Made by a program: the position numbers and the translations under genes. A stretch of 64,000 nucleotides of DNA from Candidatus Dormiibacterota bacterium (GTDB lineage: Bacteria; Chloroflexota; Dormibacteria; Dormibacterales; Dormibacteraceae), in contig PLJM01000011.1 of NCBI GenBank assembly GCA_003139695.1, positions 62,001 through 126,000 on the forward strand, read 5' to 3'. Shown in pieces: positions 36,716 to 44,049 of the stretch (positions are counted from its first letter, which is position 1; the number at the start of each line of letters is the position of its first letter). A model generated the notes under the pieces. It made no database searches. It was not told the origin of the DNA and saw only the letters and a program-made list of their open reading frames with translations.

Positions 36716-37300
36716 TTAACGGTTGAACGACATCGCGCCTTCGAGTTGCGCTATGAGCCTGGCGGCAGCATCGAGGTCCGTGCAGGAGTGATCCGTCTCG
36801 TCGGCGCTGTGAGGGGGTACTTGGGCGCCGACAAAGACCGTGGTGCACCCAACTGACTTACCGGCGATCATGTCGCGTAGCTGGTCACCGACCATGTAGG
36901 ACCCGTCGAGACGCAGGTCCATCTCCTTGGCAGCCTGGTTCAGGAGGCCAGATTTTGGCTTGCGACACTCGCAGATCGTTCTGTAATCGGCAACAACCGC
37001 CTCAGGGTGGTGCATGCAGTAGTAGACGCCGTCAAGGGAGGCAAACTCCACAGCCAGGTCTGCCTTCATTCGCTCGGTGATGGCTTCCAGATTGCCAGGA
37101 GGGAACTTACCCTTGGCAACGCCCGGCTGGTTTGAAACAAGGACGACCGGCAAACCTAGTTGGTTCAGCCTTCGTACCGCGCCGGCCGCGCCCGGAAACA
37201 GGTGGAACTCTTCGACCGAGCGAGGAGAGTCGGGCCCTTCACCGGTTGGGACCATCTGGTTGATGACTCCGTCGCGATCCAGAAAGACAGCCCTATTCAC
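36716..37300 (-). CDS. gmhB: D-glycero-D-manno-heptose 1,7-bisphosphate 7-phosphatase
   Basis: HAD phosphatase of about 194 residues. I start at GTG 37300, overlapping the gmhA stop by eight bases; the longer frame to 37378 is a gmhA shadow. FLDRDGVIN holds the nucleophile and acid/base Asp (8 and 10), VVLVSNQPGVAKG is motif II, and Cys 95, His 97, Cys 110 and Cys 112 form the structural zinc site diagnostic of GmhB. MVGDQLRDM is motif IV. Removes the 7-phosphate after HddA. Confidence 0.92.
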   Translation of the reverse strand: MNRAVFLDRDGVINQMVPTGEGPDSPRSVEEFHLFPGAAGAVRRLNQLGLPVVLVSNQPGVAKGKFPPGNLEAITERMKADLAVEFASLDGVYYCMHHPEAVVADYRTICECRKPKSGLLNQAAKEMDLRLDGSYMVGDQLRDMIAGKSVGCTTVFVGAQVPPHSADETDHSCTDLDAAARLIAQLEGAMSFNR

Positions 37301-37997
37301 GTTTGATTCGCTCGCGAAGGTTGTGCACCACCAGGTGGTGGAGCAGAACATGGACGCTTTCAACAATCGGCGTGCCAAGTTCGTTGACCAGCACGGGGAC
37401 GGTCAGGCAAAAGTCAGCCATTTGGGCCATGGCTCCACCGTCGAACCCGCTGAACGCAATAACGCTGGCTCCACCTTCGTGCGCCGCCTGCATGGCTCGG
37501 ACCATGTTCTGCGACCACGGCCCGGCGTCTCCGGCGCCAGACCCGCCATGAACCGAGAAACCGACCAGCGCGTCACCCGGCTCAAGCCAAGCGGACATTT
37601 GTTCGACGAAGATTGAGCTGAAGCCGCCGTCATTGGTCCAGGCGCTGATCAGCGGCAGATTGTCGGTAAGCCCGAGCACTTTGAAGCGGGCCCTCCCTGG
37701 GATGATCGTGTATTTGGCCAGATCGGCTGCGAAATGGCTCGCCGTACTCGCCGAGCCGCCGTTGCCCATCACATAGACGGTCCGACGGGCGCGCCAGACC
37801 TCAATGAGGCAGTCAAGCATTCCGCTGAGGACTTGGCGATCTAACAGGGCTAGGGTCTTCCGAGACTGCTCGATGAAATCTGCGACTTCGGCGACGGCTG
37901 GTGTAGTTGGGTCCCCGCCGTTTTCTACCGCCCCGCTGTGCGACACCGCACGCGGAATAGGCAGTAGATCCGATGCAGGTTGGCGTTTAGAAGACAA
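37293..37997 (-). CDS. gmhA: Sedoheptulose 7-phosphate isomerase
   Basis: SIS-domain protein of 234 residues from TTG 37997 (a GTG at 37946 is an alternative, since the first 35 residues are poorly conserved in type). VYVMGNGGSASTASHFAADLAKY is the phosphosugar-binding loop, followed by LISAWTNDGGFSSIFVEQM, and ESVHVLLHHLVVHNL carries the conserved Glu and His residues. It converts sedoheptulose 7-phosphate to heptose 7-phosphate, the committed step. It begins the tight run that continues to hddA. Confidence 0.9.
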   Translation of the reverse strand: MSSKRQPASDLLPIPRAVSHSGAVENGGDPTTPAVAEVADFIEQSRKTLALLDRQVLSGMLDCLIEVWRARRTVYVMGNGGSASTASHFAADLAKYTIIPGRARFKVLGLTDNLPLISAWTNDGGFSSIFVEQMSAWLEPGDALVGFSVHGGSGAGDAGPWSQNMVRAMQAAHEGGASVIAFSGFDGGAMAQMADFCLTVPVLVNELGTPIVESVHVLLHHLVVHNLRERIKRE

Positions 37998-38092
37998 ACA
38001 AGCCCCGCGATAAACTAACGGATCGTAACCAGAACTGCTTGATAAGCTTGCACTTAATGTGCTCAGCGGGCACCCAGTGGCTGCCGGCTCCG

Positions 38093-38803
38093 TTACGACC
38101 TCGGAAATGCGGCTACTGACGCGGAATAGTCGGCGGGCGTGCCGCAGTCATAAATTCGACCGGCAAAATGGACTGCACGAACACCTGGGGAAGACTCAAT
38201 CGCGGCCGCGAATCCGTAGGTGAGCTCGAGCTCCCCCGCCACGCCTGAACGGCCAAGGGCAGCTGCCACGGGTTCTGTGACGATGTAACGGCCAAAGATC
38301 GCGAGGTTTGAGGTGGAGCGCCCTGGGGGTGGCTTTTCCACAAGGCCAACGACACGATCACCGTCGCATTCTGCGATGCCAAATCTGCGGGTCGTCTCGG
38401 GTGGAACCTCCCGGACACATAGTGTGGCTGCCCCTGACTGATTGTGCAGCTCGATCAATTGGGCCCAATGCTCTGTCTCGAGGACCACGTCGTCTGGGAG
38501 GAGCACAGCGAGAGGTTCCCCGCTCCAACAGCGCAGAACTGCTTCTCCGACCCCTAGCGGTTGGGATTGAACGACGGTGTCAACCGGGAGGGGAAGGCGG
38601 TCGCTGTTGGAGAGAAACGCAGCTATCTGGTGCTTAGTCGGAGATAGAACCACGACAGCCGCCTCGAAGCCTGCCCGCGCCGCCTCGGCGAGCGCGTGAC
38701 CGAGGAGGGGTTTGTCGCCCAGCGGCAACAACTCCTTGGGCAATGCGAAGTTATGCCCAGCAAAGCGAGAACCGAGTCCGGCTGCAGGGATTACGACCCT
38801 CAC
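38093..38803 (-). CDS. GalU-like sugar-1-phosphate nucleotidyltransferase
   Basis: A 236-residue protein from GTG 38803 with IPAAGLGSRFAGHNFALPKE (nucleotide loop with the catalytic Lys), QSQPLGVGEAVLRC, VLLPDDVV and a closing YDCGTPADYSA. This is closer to GalU (UTP:glucose-1-phosphate) than to HddC, but it is about 50 residues shorter than usual GalU. It may supply UDP-sugars or serve as the heptose-1-phosphate nucleotidyltransferase, for which no other candidate lies in the window. 95 bases separate it from gmhA. Confidence 0.78.
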   Translation of the reverse strand: MRVVIPAAGLGSRFAGHNFALPKELLPLGDKPLLGHALAEAARAGFEAAVVVLSPTKHQIAAFLSNSDRLPLPVDTVVQSQPLGVGEAVLRCWSGEPLAVLLPDDVVLETEHWAQLIELHNQSGAATLCVREVPPETTRRFGIAECDGDRVVGLVEKPPPGRSTSNLAIFGRYIVTEPVAAALGRSGVAGELELTYGFAAAIESSPGVRAVHFAGRIYDCGTPADYSASVAAFPRS

Positions 38804-38941
38804 AAGGGACGATTATGATTCGCTCTGTTGTCGGCGGCAGCAGGATTTTGTCTGCCAGTTCGGCCGTTAGGTGGCGCTGTTGTCAAGGGCCGGGCTCGCC
38901 GGATTAGTGATTACGTGATTAACGCGATAAAGGATTGCTTC

Positions 38942-38970
38942 TTGACACGGTTCCCGAAGGGTGGTACAAG
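38942..38970 (+). promoter_or_regulatory. Likely sigma-70-type promoter for the IPT/TIG gene
   Basis: TTGACA at 38942-38947, a 17-base spacer and TACAAG at 38965-38970, pointing to the secreted-protein gene at 39100. The leader of about 120 bases contains GGGGAGAG just before the ATG. It is the best promoter match I see in the window. Confidence 0.6.
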
Positions 38971-39099
38971 TGCATAGGTTTCCTGAAAGGGAAGTGCGTT
39001 GTTTATTCAATATCGGTCCGTGCCTAGGGCGCGGCTGACCGGGAGCCTTTGACCACGTAGGCCACGGGGCGGCACGCCGCCACAATCCAGGGGAGAGCG

Positions 39100-39894
39100 A
39101 TGAGTAACAGAGCGGTTAGGTCAGGTTTTCTGCCAGCCCTAGTGGCAGGCGTTGTGCTCGCCGCAGCTTTGCTTTCTCCGGCTCGTCCTAGTGCAGCTGT
39201 GCTCACTTGCTATGGCTATGGCTATGGCTGTGGCGCACCCACCGTCACCAGTATTTGGCCTTATGCTGGGCCGATCGCCGGCGGAACGACCATGGTCATC
39301 GGTGGCAGCAACTTCAACAACTTTGCCGGAAGCGCACCGGTTGTTAAGTACGGCGGTGTGCCGGCTCTAGGCGTCACCTTCGTCTCAGACACCCAGCTTC
39401 GCGCGGTCAGCCCGGCGCACGCGGCCGGGGTAGTAGACGTGACGGTTACGACGGCCGCAGGCACAAGCGCTGCCAACGGGCTCGACAGTTACAGGTATGT
39501 CAACGCGGCTTACTGCGCCATCTTCCTCATGACGAAGGCGCCGACCACCTGGACGCAGAACGTGACGTCAAGCTTCGCGCTCACCGTCTTTAACTGCGGC
39601 ACGAAGGCCTGGCCATTTGCCGGGTATAACCGGGTCAATTCCAACGTGCACTTCACCTCCCGGAGGGGTTCTGGCTACAACACGCAGATCTACTGGAAGG
39701 GACAGAACTCGCACAACCTGTCTCACCAGATCGGTCCAAACAGGGGGCTCCTGATCCGCATCACGCTGACCCCGCGCTTCCACGGCACCGTGTACCTAGA
39801 AGCTGAGATGGTCAAGTTGCACCAGCTCTGGTTCGGCAGGTACGTTCTCCGGCCACCGCAGTTCAATGCCATCGTTGTGGTGGTGAACCGCTAG
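39100..39894 (+). CDS. Secreted IPT/TIG-domain protein
   Basis: A 264-residue protein with a signal peptide (basic start, hydrophobic core LPALVAGVVLAAALLSPA, probable cleavage after PSAA). A Tyr/Gly run (CYGYGYGCG) precedes an IPT/TIG Ig-like domain: PTVTSIWPYAGPIAGGTTMV to VDVTVTTAAGTSA (about 48-130). The last 120 residues form another beta-rich domain with NVTSSFALTVFNCGTKAWPF, reminiscent of Ig-like domains with a Trp-Pro turn. It has its own promoter and terminator, so it is monocistronic and maybe abundant at the cell surface. Confidence 0.8.
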   Translation: MSNRAVRSGFLPALVAGVVLAAALLSPARPSAAVLTCYGYGYGCGAPTVTSIWPYAGPIAGGTTMVIGGSNFNNFAGSAPVVKYGGVPALGVTFVSDTQLRAVSPAHAAGVVDVTVTTAAGTSAANGLDSYRYVNAAYCAIFLMTKAPTTWTQNVTSSFALTVFNCGTKAWPFAGYNRVNSNVHFTSRRGSGYNTQIYWKGQNSHNLSHQIGPNRGLLIRITLTPRFHGTVYLEAEMVKLHQLWFGRYVLRPPQFNAIVVVVNR

Positions 39895-39925
39895 GGGGAG
39901 CCCAGTTCGCAAAACATAAAGACCT

Positions 39926-39958
39926 GGAGCCGGGCCATTTGCCCGGCTCCTTTCTTTT
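39926..39958 (+). terminator. Rho-independent terminator after the IPT/TIG gene
   Basis: GGAGCCGGGC and GCCCGGCTCC form a perfect ten-base stem with loop CATTT, followed by TTTCTTTT. It lies 31 bases after the stop codon. Confidence 0.92.
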
Positions 39959-40048
39959 CCCGGCTATTCATCATCGCCCTTCGGCCTGGCTCGGTGAGGG
40001 CCAAACTCACACCTGATTCACAGCCAGCTTTGAGGTTGGGTCAAGAAG

Positions 40049-40399
40049 ATGCTGGCCATGAACAAGGCCCGCACCCTGGTCTTGGGATCGTTAGTGGCCG
40101 GCGCGATGCTCGTCGGAATCGTGCTGGGCGCCACAGTCCTGGCGAAATCGTCATTCGGCCCGGCCAACGTCTCCGCGGCCACAACATCCCCCGCCCCCGC
40201 GTTCAAGTCGAACGAGGACGCTACCCACGAGAAGGGCGAGAGCGCCGCTCAGGAGGCGGCTGAGAACTCAGGCCAGCGCCCGTCCGGTGCTGGCGGCTTC
40301 AATGGCCACTCGAACGAGGACCCAACCCACGAGAAGGGCGAGTCGGCCGCCCGAGAGGCAGCCGAGAACGCGGGGATCAAGGTAAACCCGACCCCGTAA
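40049..40399 (+). CDS. Small exported protein with two 34-residue repeats
   Basis: A 116-residue protein (ATG 40049; ATG 40058 is an alternative). A hydrophobic segment LVLGSLVAGAMLVGIVLGAT acts as signal or anchor. The outside part holds two copies of a repeat starting at residues 54 and 88: SNEDATHEKGESAAQEAAEN and SNEDPTHEKGESAAREAAEN, period 34 residues (102 bases). The repeats are rich in Glu and Ala and could be helical or metal-binding. I do not know the family function. It sits between two strong hairpins, alone on its strand. Confidence 0.72.
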   Translation: MLAMNKARTLVLGSLVAGAMLVGIVLGATVLAKSSFGPANVSAATTSPAPAFKSNEDATHEKGESAAQEAAENSGQRPSGAGGFNGHSNEDPTHEKGESAAREAAENAGIKVNPTP

Positions 40400-40418
40400 C
40401 AACCAATCGCACTTCACC

Positions 40419-40457
40419 GCAAGTGGCGGCGCCTACTACCCAGGCGCCGCCACTTGC
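40419..40457. terminator. Long hairpin between convergent genes
   Basis: GCAAGTGGCGGCGCC and GGCGCCGCCACTTGC make a perfect 15-base stem with a nine-base loop. It lies 19 bases after the small repeat protein and 28 bases beyond the end of the convergent sugar dehydrogenase gene. The flanking T-run is weak (ATTTCT), so it probably serves both directions as a stem-driven terminator. Confidence 0.75.
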
Positions 40458-40485
40458 ATTTCTGGCGTAGCAACGACCCGAGGAC

Positions 40486-41757
40486 CTAGGCTGGGTCGAA
40501 TCGGTAGACCGAGCCGGCCTGGTCGACCACGTACAACTCGCCTGTGTCGTCCTCACCGAACGATGAGATTAAGTAGAGCGTGTCGCGCAGCGCCGATCGC
40601 CTCCATGCCCCGCGGTACTTAACCAGCGTCCACAGCTGGCCCGTGCAGTAGTCGCCGAAGATGTAGAAGCCGGATAGCGCCGGGATCCTCGTTCCCCGGT
40701 ACACATAGCCACCGGTCACCGCGCAGACGCCGGCCTCGTGGTGGTACTCAGCGATTGGCTTCGTGTCGCCGGTCCTCGCCGGGCCGAGGCGGTAGCGGTG
40801 GTTGCCTTCCCAGCTCGGCCAACCGTAGTTGGCGCCGCTCTTGGCGGCCTGGGGCTGGAAGTCGACCTCCTCCCAGGCGTTCTGCCCGACATCGCCTATG
40901 TACAGGTCGCCGGTCGCCCTGTCGAAGCTGAATCGCCACGGGTTGCGGACGCCGTAGGCCCAGATCTCGCGCCGGGTGCCTGCTCCGAGGTTTGGATTGC
41001 TCGCTGGGATCCTGTACGGCCCTGTGTCGTTGACCTCGATGCGGAGGATCTTGCCGAGCAGGGTCGTGAGGCTCTGCCCGTTGCCTTGCGGCGCGTGGCC
41101 GGGCCCGGTGTCTCCGCTTGCGCCGCCATCGCCCATACCGATGTAGAGGTAGCCGTCGGGTCCGAACTTGACCAGCCCTCCGTTGTGGTTGGCCTGCGGC
41201 TGGTTGATCGTCAGGAGGGTTTGGCCGGAGGCTCGGTCGGCTACGTCGGCGGTGGGCGGATTGGCTTTGTAGCGCGCGATGACCGTGTCACCGACGGTGG
41301 CGGGGTCCTTTGACGAGCGGGTGTAGTCGACGACGAACGCGCCGCTGGTCTTGAAGTCGGGAAGGAATGCGACGCTCAATAGGCCACGCTCGCCACCGAA
41401 CACGACGAGGGAGCGGATGTCGAGGAACGGAGTGGGGAGGAGGCGGCCGTCCTTGATGACCCGGATGAGGCCGACCTGCTCGACGATGAACAGCCGGCCT
41501 GAGCCATCCCCGGCGCCGGTGACGTAGACCGGGCTCTGCAGGCCGCCCGCCACCTTGGTGAACTTGAAGGCGCGGTTGTCGGCGCTTGCGCTTGTTGGCG
41601 TCGCCAGGGGAATTGGGCTGGCGGTTGGGGACGGCGAAGATTGGGTGGGAGTGGGGGAGGCGGTCGCAGGGCTTGGTGAGGATTGCGCCGTTGGGTTTGA
41701 ACCAGCGCAGTTGGTGATTACGAATACGCCGGCAAGCACCAGAGCCAACTTGCGCAT
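40486..41757 (-). CDS. PQQ-dependent sugar dehydrogenase-like lipoprotein
   Basis: A 423-residue protein with lipobox VITNC, a Ser/Thr/Pro-rich linker (residues 20-60) and a glucose/sorbosone dehydrogenase beta-propeller: VAGGLQSPVYVTGAGDGSGR, GGERGLLSVAFLPDF, NHNGGLVKFGPDGYLYIGMG with the catalytic-site His, and EIWAYGVRNPWRFSFDRATG with Arg for PQQ binding. It should oxidise aldose sugars outside the membrane. No PQQ biosynthesis gene is in the window, so cofactor supply is unknown. Confidence 0.88.
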   Translation of the reverse strand: MRKLALVLAGVFVITNCAGSNPTAQSSPSPATASPTPTQSSPSPTASPIPLATPTSASADNRAFKFTKVAGGLQSPVYVTGAGDGSGRLFIVEQVGLIRVIKDGRLLPTPFLDIRSLVVFGGERGLLSVAFLPDFKTSGAFVVDYTRSSKDPATVGDTVIARYKANPPTADVADRASGQTLLTINQPQANHNGGLVKFGPDGYLYIGMGDGGASGDTGPGHAPQGNGQSLTTLLGKILRIEVNDTGPYRIPASNPNLGAGTRREIWAYGVRNPWRFSFDRATGDLYIGDVGQNAWEEVDFQPQAAKSGANYGWPSWEGNHRYRLGPARTGDTKPIAEYHHEAGVCAVTGGYVYRGTRIPALSGFYIFGDYCTGQLWTLVKYRGAWRRSALRDTLYLISSFGEDDTGELYVVDQAGSVYRFDPA

Positions 41758-41821
41758 GTTGTCGAGTCTATTGAGGGTGGCGGTCTGAGGTCGTGCCTGA
41801 ACGCTGCTCTAGGATGCTGGC

Positions 41822-42325
41822 ATGGGGATCGACGGAGGCGGGCTCGCCGCTGAGGTTGCTCGGGGCTATGAGGCCCATCAGCGACGGCTGGTGAAGATGA
41901 TCGCGCCGCTGGATCAGGCTCAGCTCGATCTCGCTGCCGCGCCCCACCTGTGGTCGGTGCGGACGCTGGCGTGCCACATCGTTGCCGCCCGCGCCGGATG
42001 GATGCACTCGTGGATGGGGGAGGGCTCGGCCGAGTTCGGTGCGATGACCGACTGGGACGAGGACGAGGCGCTCGCTACGCGGTCTGCTGCCGAGATCGTC
42101 AGGGGGCTCGAGGAGAGCTTCGCAGTGATCAAGTCGGGGTTGGAGCGGTGGTCGCGTTATGACCTCGCTGAGGAGTTTGTACGGCCAACGCCCAACGCGG
42201 CCGGGGAGCGGCCCAAGCGCTCTCGCCAGTGGATCATCTGGCACCTCGTCGAGCACGACGTTCATCACGGCGGCGAGATCTCCTTCAGCCTCGGGATGCA
42301 TGGGGTGCCTGGGCTGGATCTCTAG
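41822..42325 (+). CDS. DinB-family protein
   Basis: A 167-residue four-helix-bundle protein. The metal-binding pattern of DinB/YfiT proteins is visible as a first His in TLACHIVAAR and the pair in WHLVEHDVHHGGEI. Such proteins are metal-dependent thiol or mycothiol transferases or stress proteins of unknown substrate. It is a single gene, diverging from the sugar dehydrogenase by 64 bases, and followed by the repeat-filled gap at 42326-42681. Confidence 0.85.
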   Translation: MGIDGGGLAAEVARGYEAHQRRLVKMIAPLDQAQLDLAAAPHLWSVRTLACHIVAARAGWMHSWMGEGSAEFGAMTDWDEDEALATRSAAEIVRGLEESFAVIKSGLERWSRYDLAEEFVRPTPNAAGERPKRSRQWIIWHLVEHDVHHGGEISFSLGMHGVPGLDL

Positions 42326-42362
42326 CCGGGCACTGCGATCGCCGCGCTTTGCGCGGCCTGGA

Positions 42363-42573
42363 CGTCCCCTCCGGCCCTGCGGGCCACCTCCCCGGCGAGC
42401 GGGGAGGACAACCGGTCGGCTGTGCGCCGACCTACCCTCCGGCCCTTCGGGCCACCTCCCCGGCAAGCGGGGAGGACATACCTCCTTCAGCCTCGTAGTA
42501 ACTCACCCCCGGCAAGCGGGGAGGACTTACCTCCTTCAGCCTCGTGGTAACTCACCCCCCGCAAGCGGGGAGG
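42363..42573. repeat. Cluster of GC-rich palindromic repeats, partly 49-bp tandem
   Basis: The 356-base gap between DinB and the sigma factor holds two full units with paired hairpins (42363-42409 and 42431-42477; GGCCCnnnGGGCC then CCTCCCCGGCAAGCGGGGAGG), then two more copies of the second hairpin at a 49-base period (GCAAGC at 42463, 42512 and 42561) joined by a spacer with TACCTCCTTCAGCCTCG. The same family recurs at 46767-47522. No gene is visible in the gap. The unit could act as a REP-like element or terminator. Confidence 0.85.
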
Positions 42574-42681
42574 ACTTAACTCCTTCAGCCTCGGGGGGGC
42601 TCTATGGCGAGCGGGAGGTTCCGCCTCTGCCGGCAGAACCTTGCAACCAATCGCGGCGTTGGTGCATCGAATGGTTGAGAC

Positions 42682-43224
42682 ATGGTTGGTGTTGTGGTTG
42701 AGCAGCGGCCTCAGATGATCGCCCGTGCCGCGCAGGGTGATGCTCACGCTTTTGCGGCTCTCATCGAGCCATTGCTCAATCCTGCTTACCGCTTGGCTGC
42801 CGTCATGCTCGCCGACCGTTCGGCGGCTGAGGATGCCGTGCAGGAGGCCTCGATCAAGGCCTGGCGCAAGTTCGGCCAGCTTCGCGGTGACGCCGGCTCG
42901 CTCCGCTCATGGTTTCTTTCGATCGTCGCCAATGAGTGCCGCATGGTCCGTCGCCAGCGTTGGTGGGCGGTGGCCAAGGTGGCCGAGGTCGTGCCGCTTC
43001 CTGGTGTCCGCGACTCGTTTTCTGAGACGTCGAGCGACCTCAAGACCGCCCTCCTTCGGCTGAGGCCCGACGAGAGGCTGCCGCTGGTTCTCTATTTCTA
43101 TCTCGACCTTCCGCTCGACGAGGTTGCCCGCACCCTGGGCCTCTCGCCCGCCGCTGCCAAGTCCCGCATTTACCGAACAGCTCGCAAGCTGCGCTCGGAT
43201 CTGACCCTCGAGGAGGTGTTCTGA
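42682..43224 (+). CDS. ECF-type RNA polymerase sigma factor
   Basis: A 180-residue sigma-70 of the extracytoplasmic-function class. Region 2 is seen in FAALIEPLLNPAYRLAAVML and AEDAVQEASIKAWRKFGQLR, region 4 in LRLRPDERLPLVLYFYLDLP and DEVARTLGLSPAAAKSRIYR. It is one base upstream of a membrane protein likely to be its regulator. The ORF begins at ATG 42682 with poor Shine-Dalgarno; starting at ATG 42715 (MIARAAQGDAHAFAAL) would also fit the family. Confidence 0.92.
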   Translation: MVGVVVEQRPQMIARAAQGDAHAFAALIEPLLNPAYRLAAVMLADRSAAEDAVQEASIKAWRKFGQLRGDAGSLRSWFLSIVANECRMVRRQRWWAVAKVAEVVPLPGVRDSFSETSSDLKTALLRLRPDERLPLVLYFYLDLPLDEVARTLGLSPAAAKSRIYRTARKLRSDLTLEEVF

Positions 43225-43225
43225 A

Positions 43226-43972
43226 GTGACCCGCGAAGATTTTCGCCGCGAGCTCGGCGACGCCGTCGATTCGATCAGCGGGTCGCCCGACCCAGCCCTT
43301 CCTGAGCGCGTTCGCGCGGCCCTTGTTCACGCTCCGGAGCAGCGCGGCCCAGTGTGGATCGCCGCTCTGGCGGCGGCCGTAATCGCCGTGGTCCTGGTCG
43401 GCGTCCTTCTGGTCGGCAACCCGCTCAATCGCGGCCCGCTGGTCCCCGGGGTGGTAGTGCATCCGACTCCCACGCCCTGCTCTCCGACGTGCCCATTGCC
43501 GGTGCCCACTCCTTCACCTTCGCCGACCGCTTCTCCGTTTGTATGCATTACGGACCAACTGATTCAAACGGATCCGACCGCGGCGCTCACGGCTCTCATC
43601 GATGCAGTGCGTACGGGCACTCACAAGGGATACGACCGGATCACGATCGAGTTCAAGAACGGGCAGCCTGGCCACATCAACGCTGTCCCGCAGGCCAACA
43701 CAAAGTTCGTCATAGACGCGAGTGGTGCAACGGTCACGCTCGCGGGCAAATACGGGCTGTTGATCAAGATGACCGGCGCTGACAACCACACGGCATTCAG
43801 CGGCTCGACGGATCTCAAGACTCCGACCTTTCCGGGCATCCTCGAGGCGCGCCGCGTTGGAGACTTCGAGGGTACCGTCCAGTGGGCCCTGGGGCTGTCT
43901 TCGCCCGCTTGCTACCAGACCACGACCCTCGCCAACCCAACGCGCTTCATCATCGACATCCAGACAAACTAG
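43226..43972 (+). CDS. Membrane-anchored AMIN-like-domain protein, probable sigma-factor partner
   Basis: A 248-residue protein: 45 cytoplasmic residues (MTREDFRRELGDAVDSISG), a membrane segment (VWIAALAAAVIAVVLVGVLLV), a Pro/Thr-rich linker and an extracellular beta domain resembling the AMIN-like group (YDRITIEFKNGQPGHINAV, then RVGDFEGTVQWALGLSS). Placement one base after the ECF gene suggests an anti-sigma role, but the cytoplasmic part has no zinc-binding H-x3-C-x2-C motif. Possibly it senses cell-wall or glycan ligands. Confidence 0.72.
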   Translation: MTREDFRRELGDAVDSISGSPDPALPERVRAALVHAPEQRGPVWIAALAAAVIAVVLVGVLLVGNPLNRGPLVPGVVVHPTPTPCSPTCPLPVPTPSPSPTASPFVCITDQLIQTDPTAALTALIDAVRTGTHKGYDRITIEFKNGQPGHINAVPQANTKFVIDASGATVTLAGKYGLLIKMTGADNHTAFSGSTDLKTPTFPGILEARRVGDFEGTVQWALGLSSPACYQTTTLANPTRFIIDIQTN

Positions 43973-44049
43973 CCGGCAGGCTACAGGGAGACGGGGTTGC
44001 CTTCGGCGTCGCCACGGATCATCATCGCGGCGAAGGAGAGAAGACGGCG

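Noticed and set aside
42455-42573. Regularly spaced repeats that look like a CRISPR array
   Set aside because: The intervals between hairpin cores are themselves repeats (CTCCTTCAGCCTCG), not unique spacers, copies vary, and no cas gene is near.
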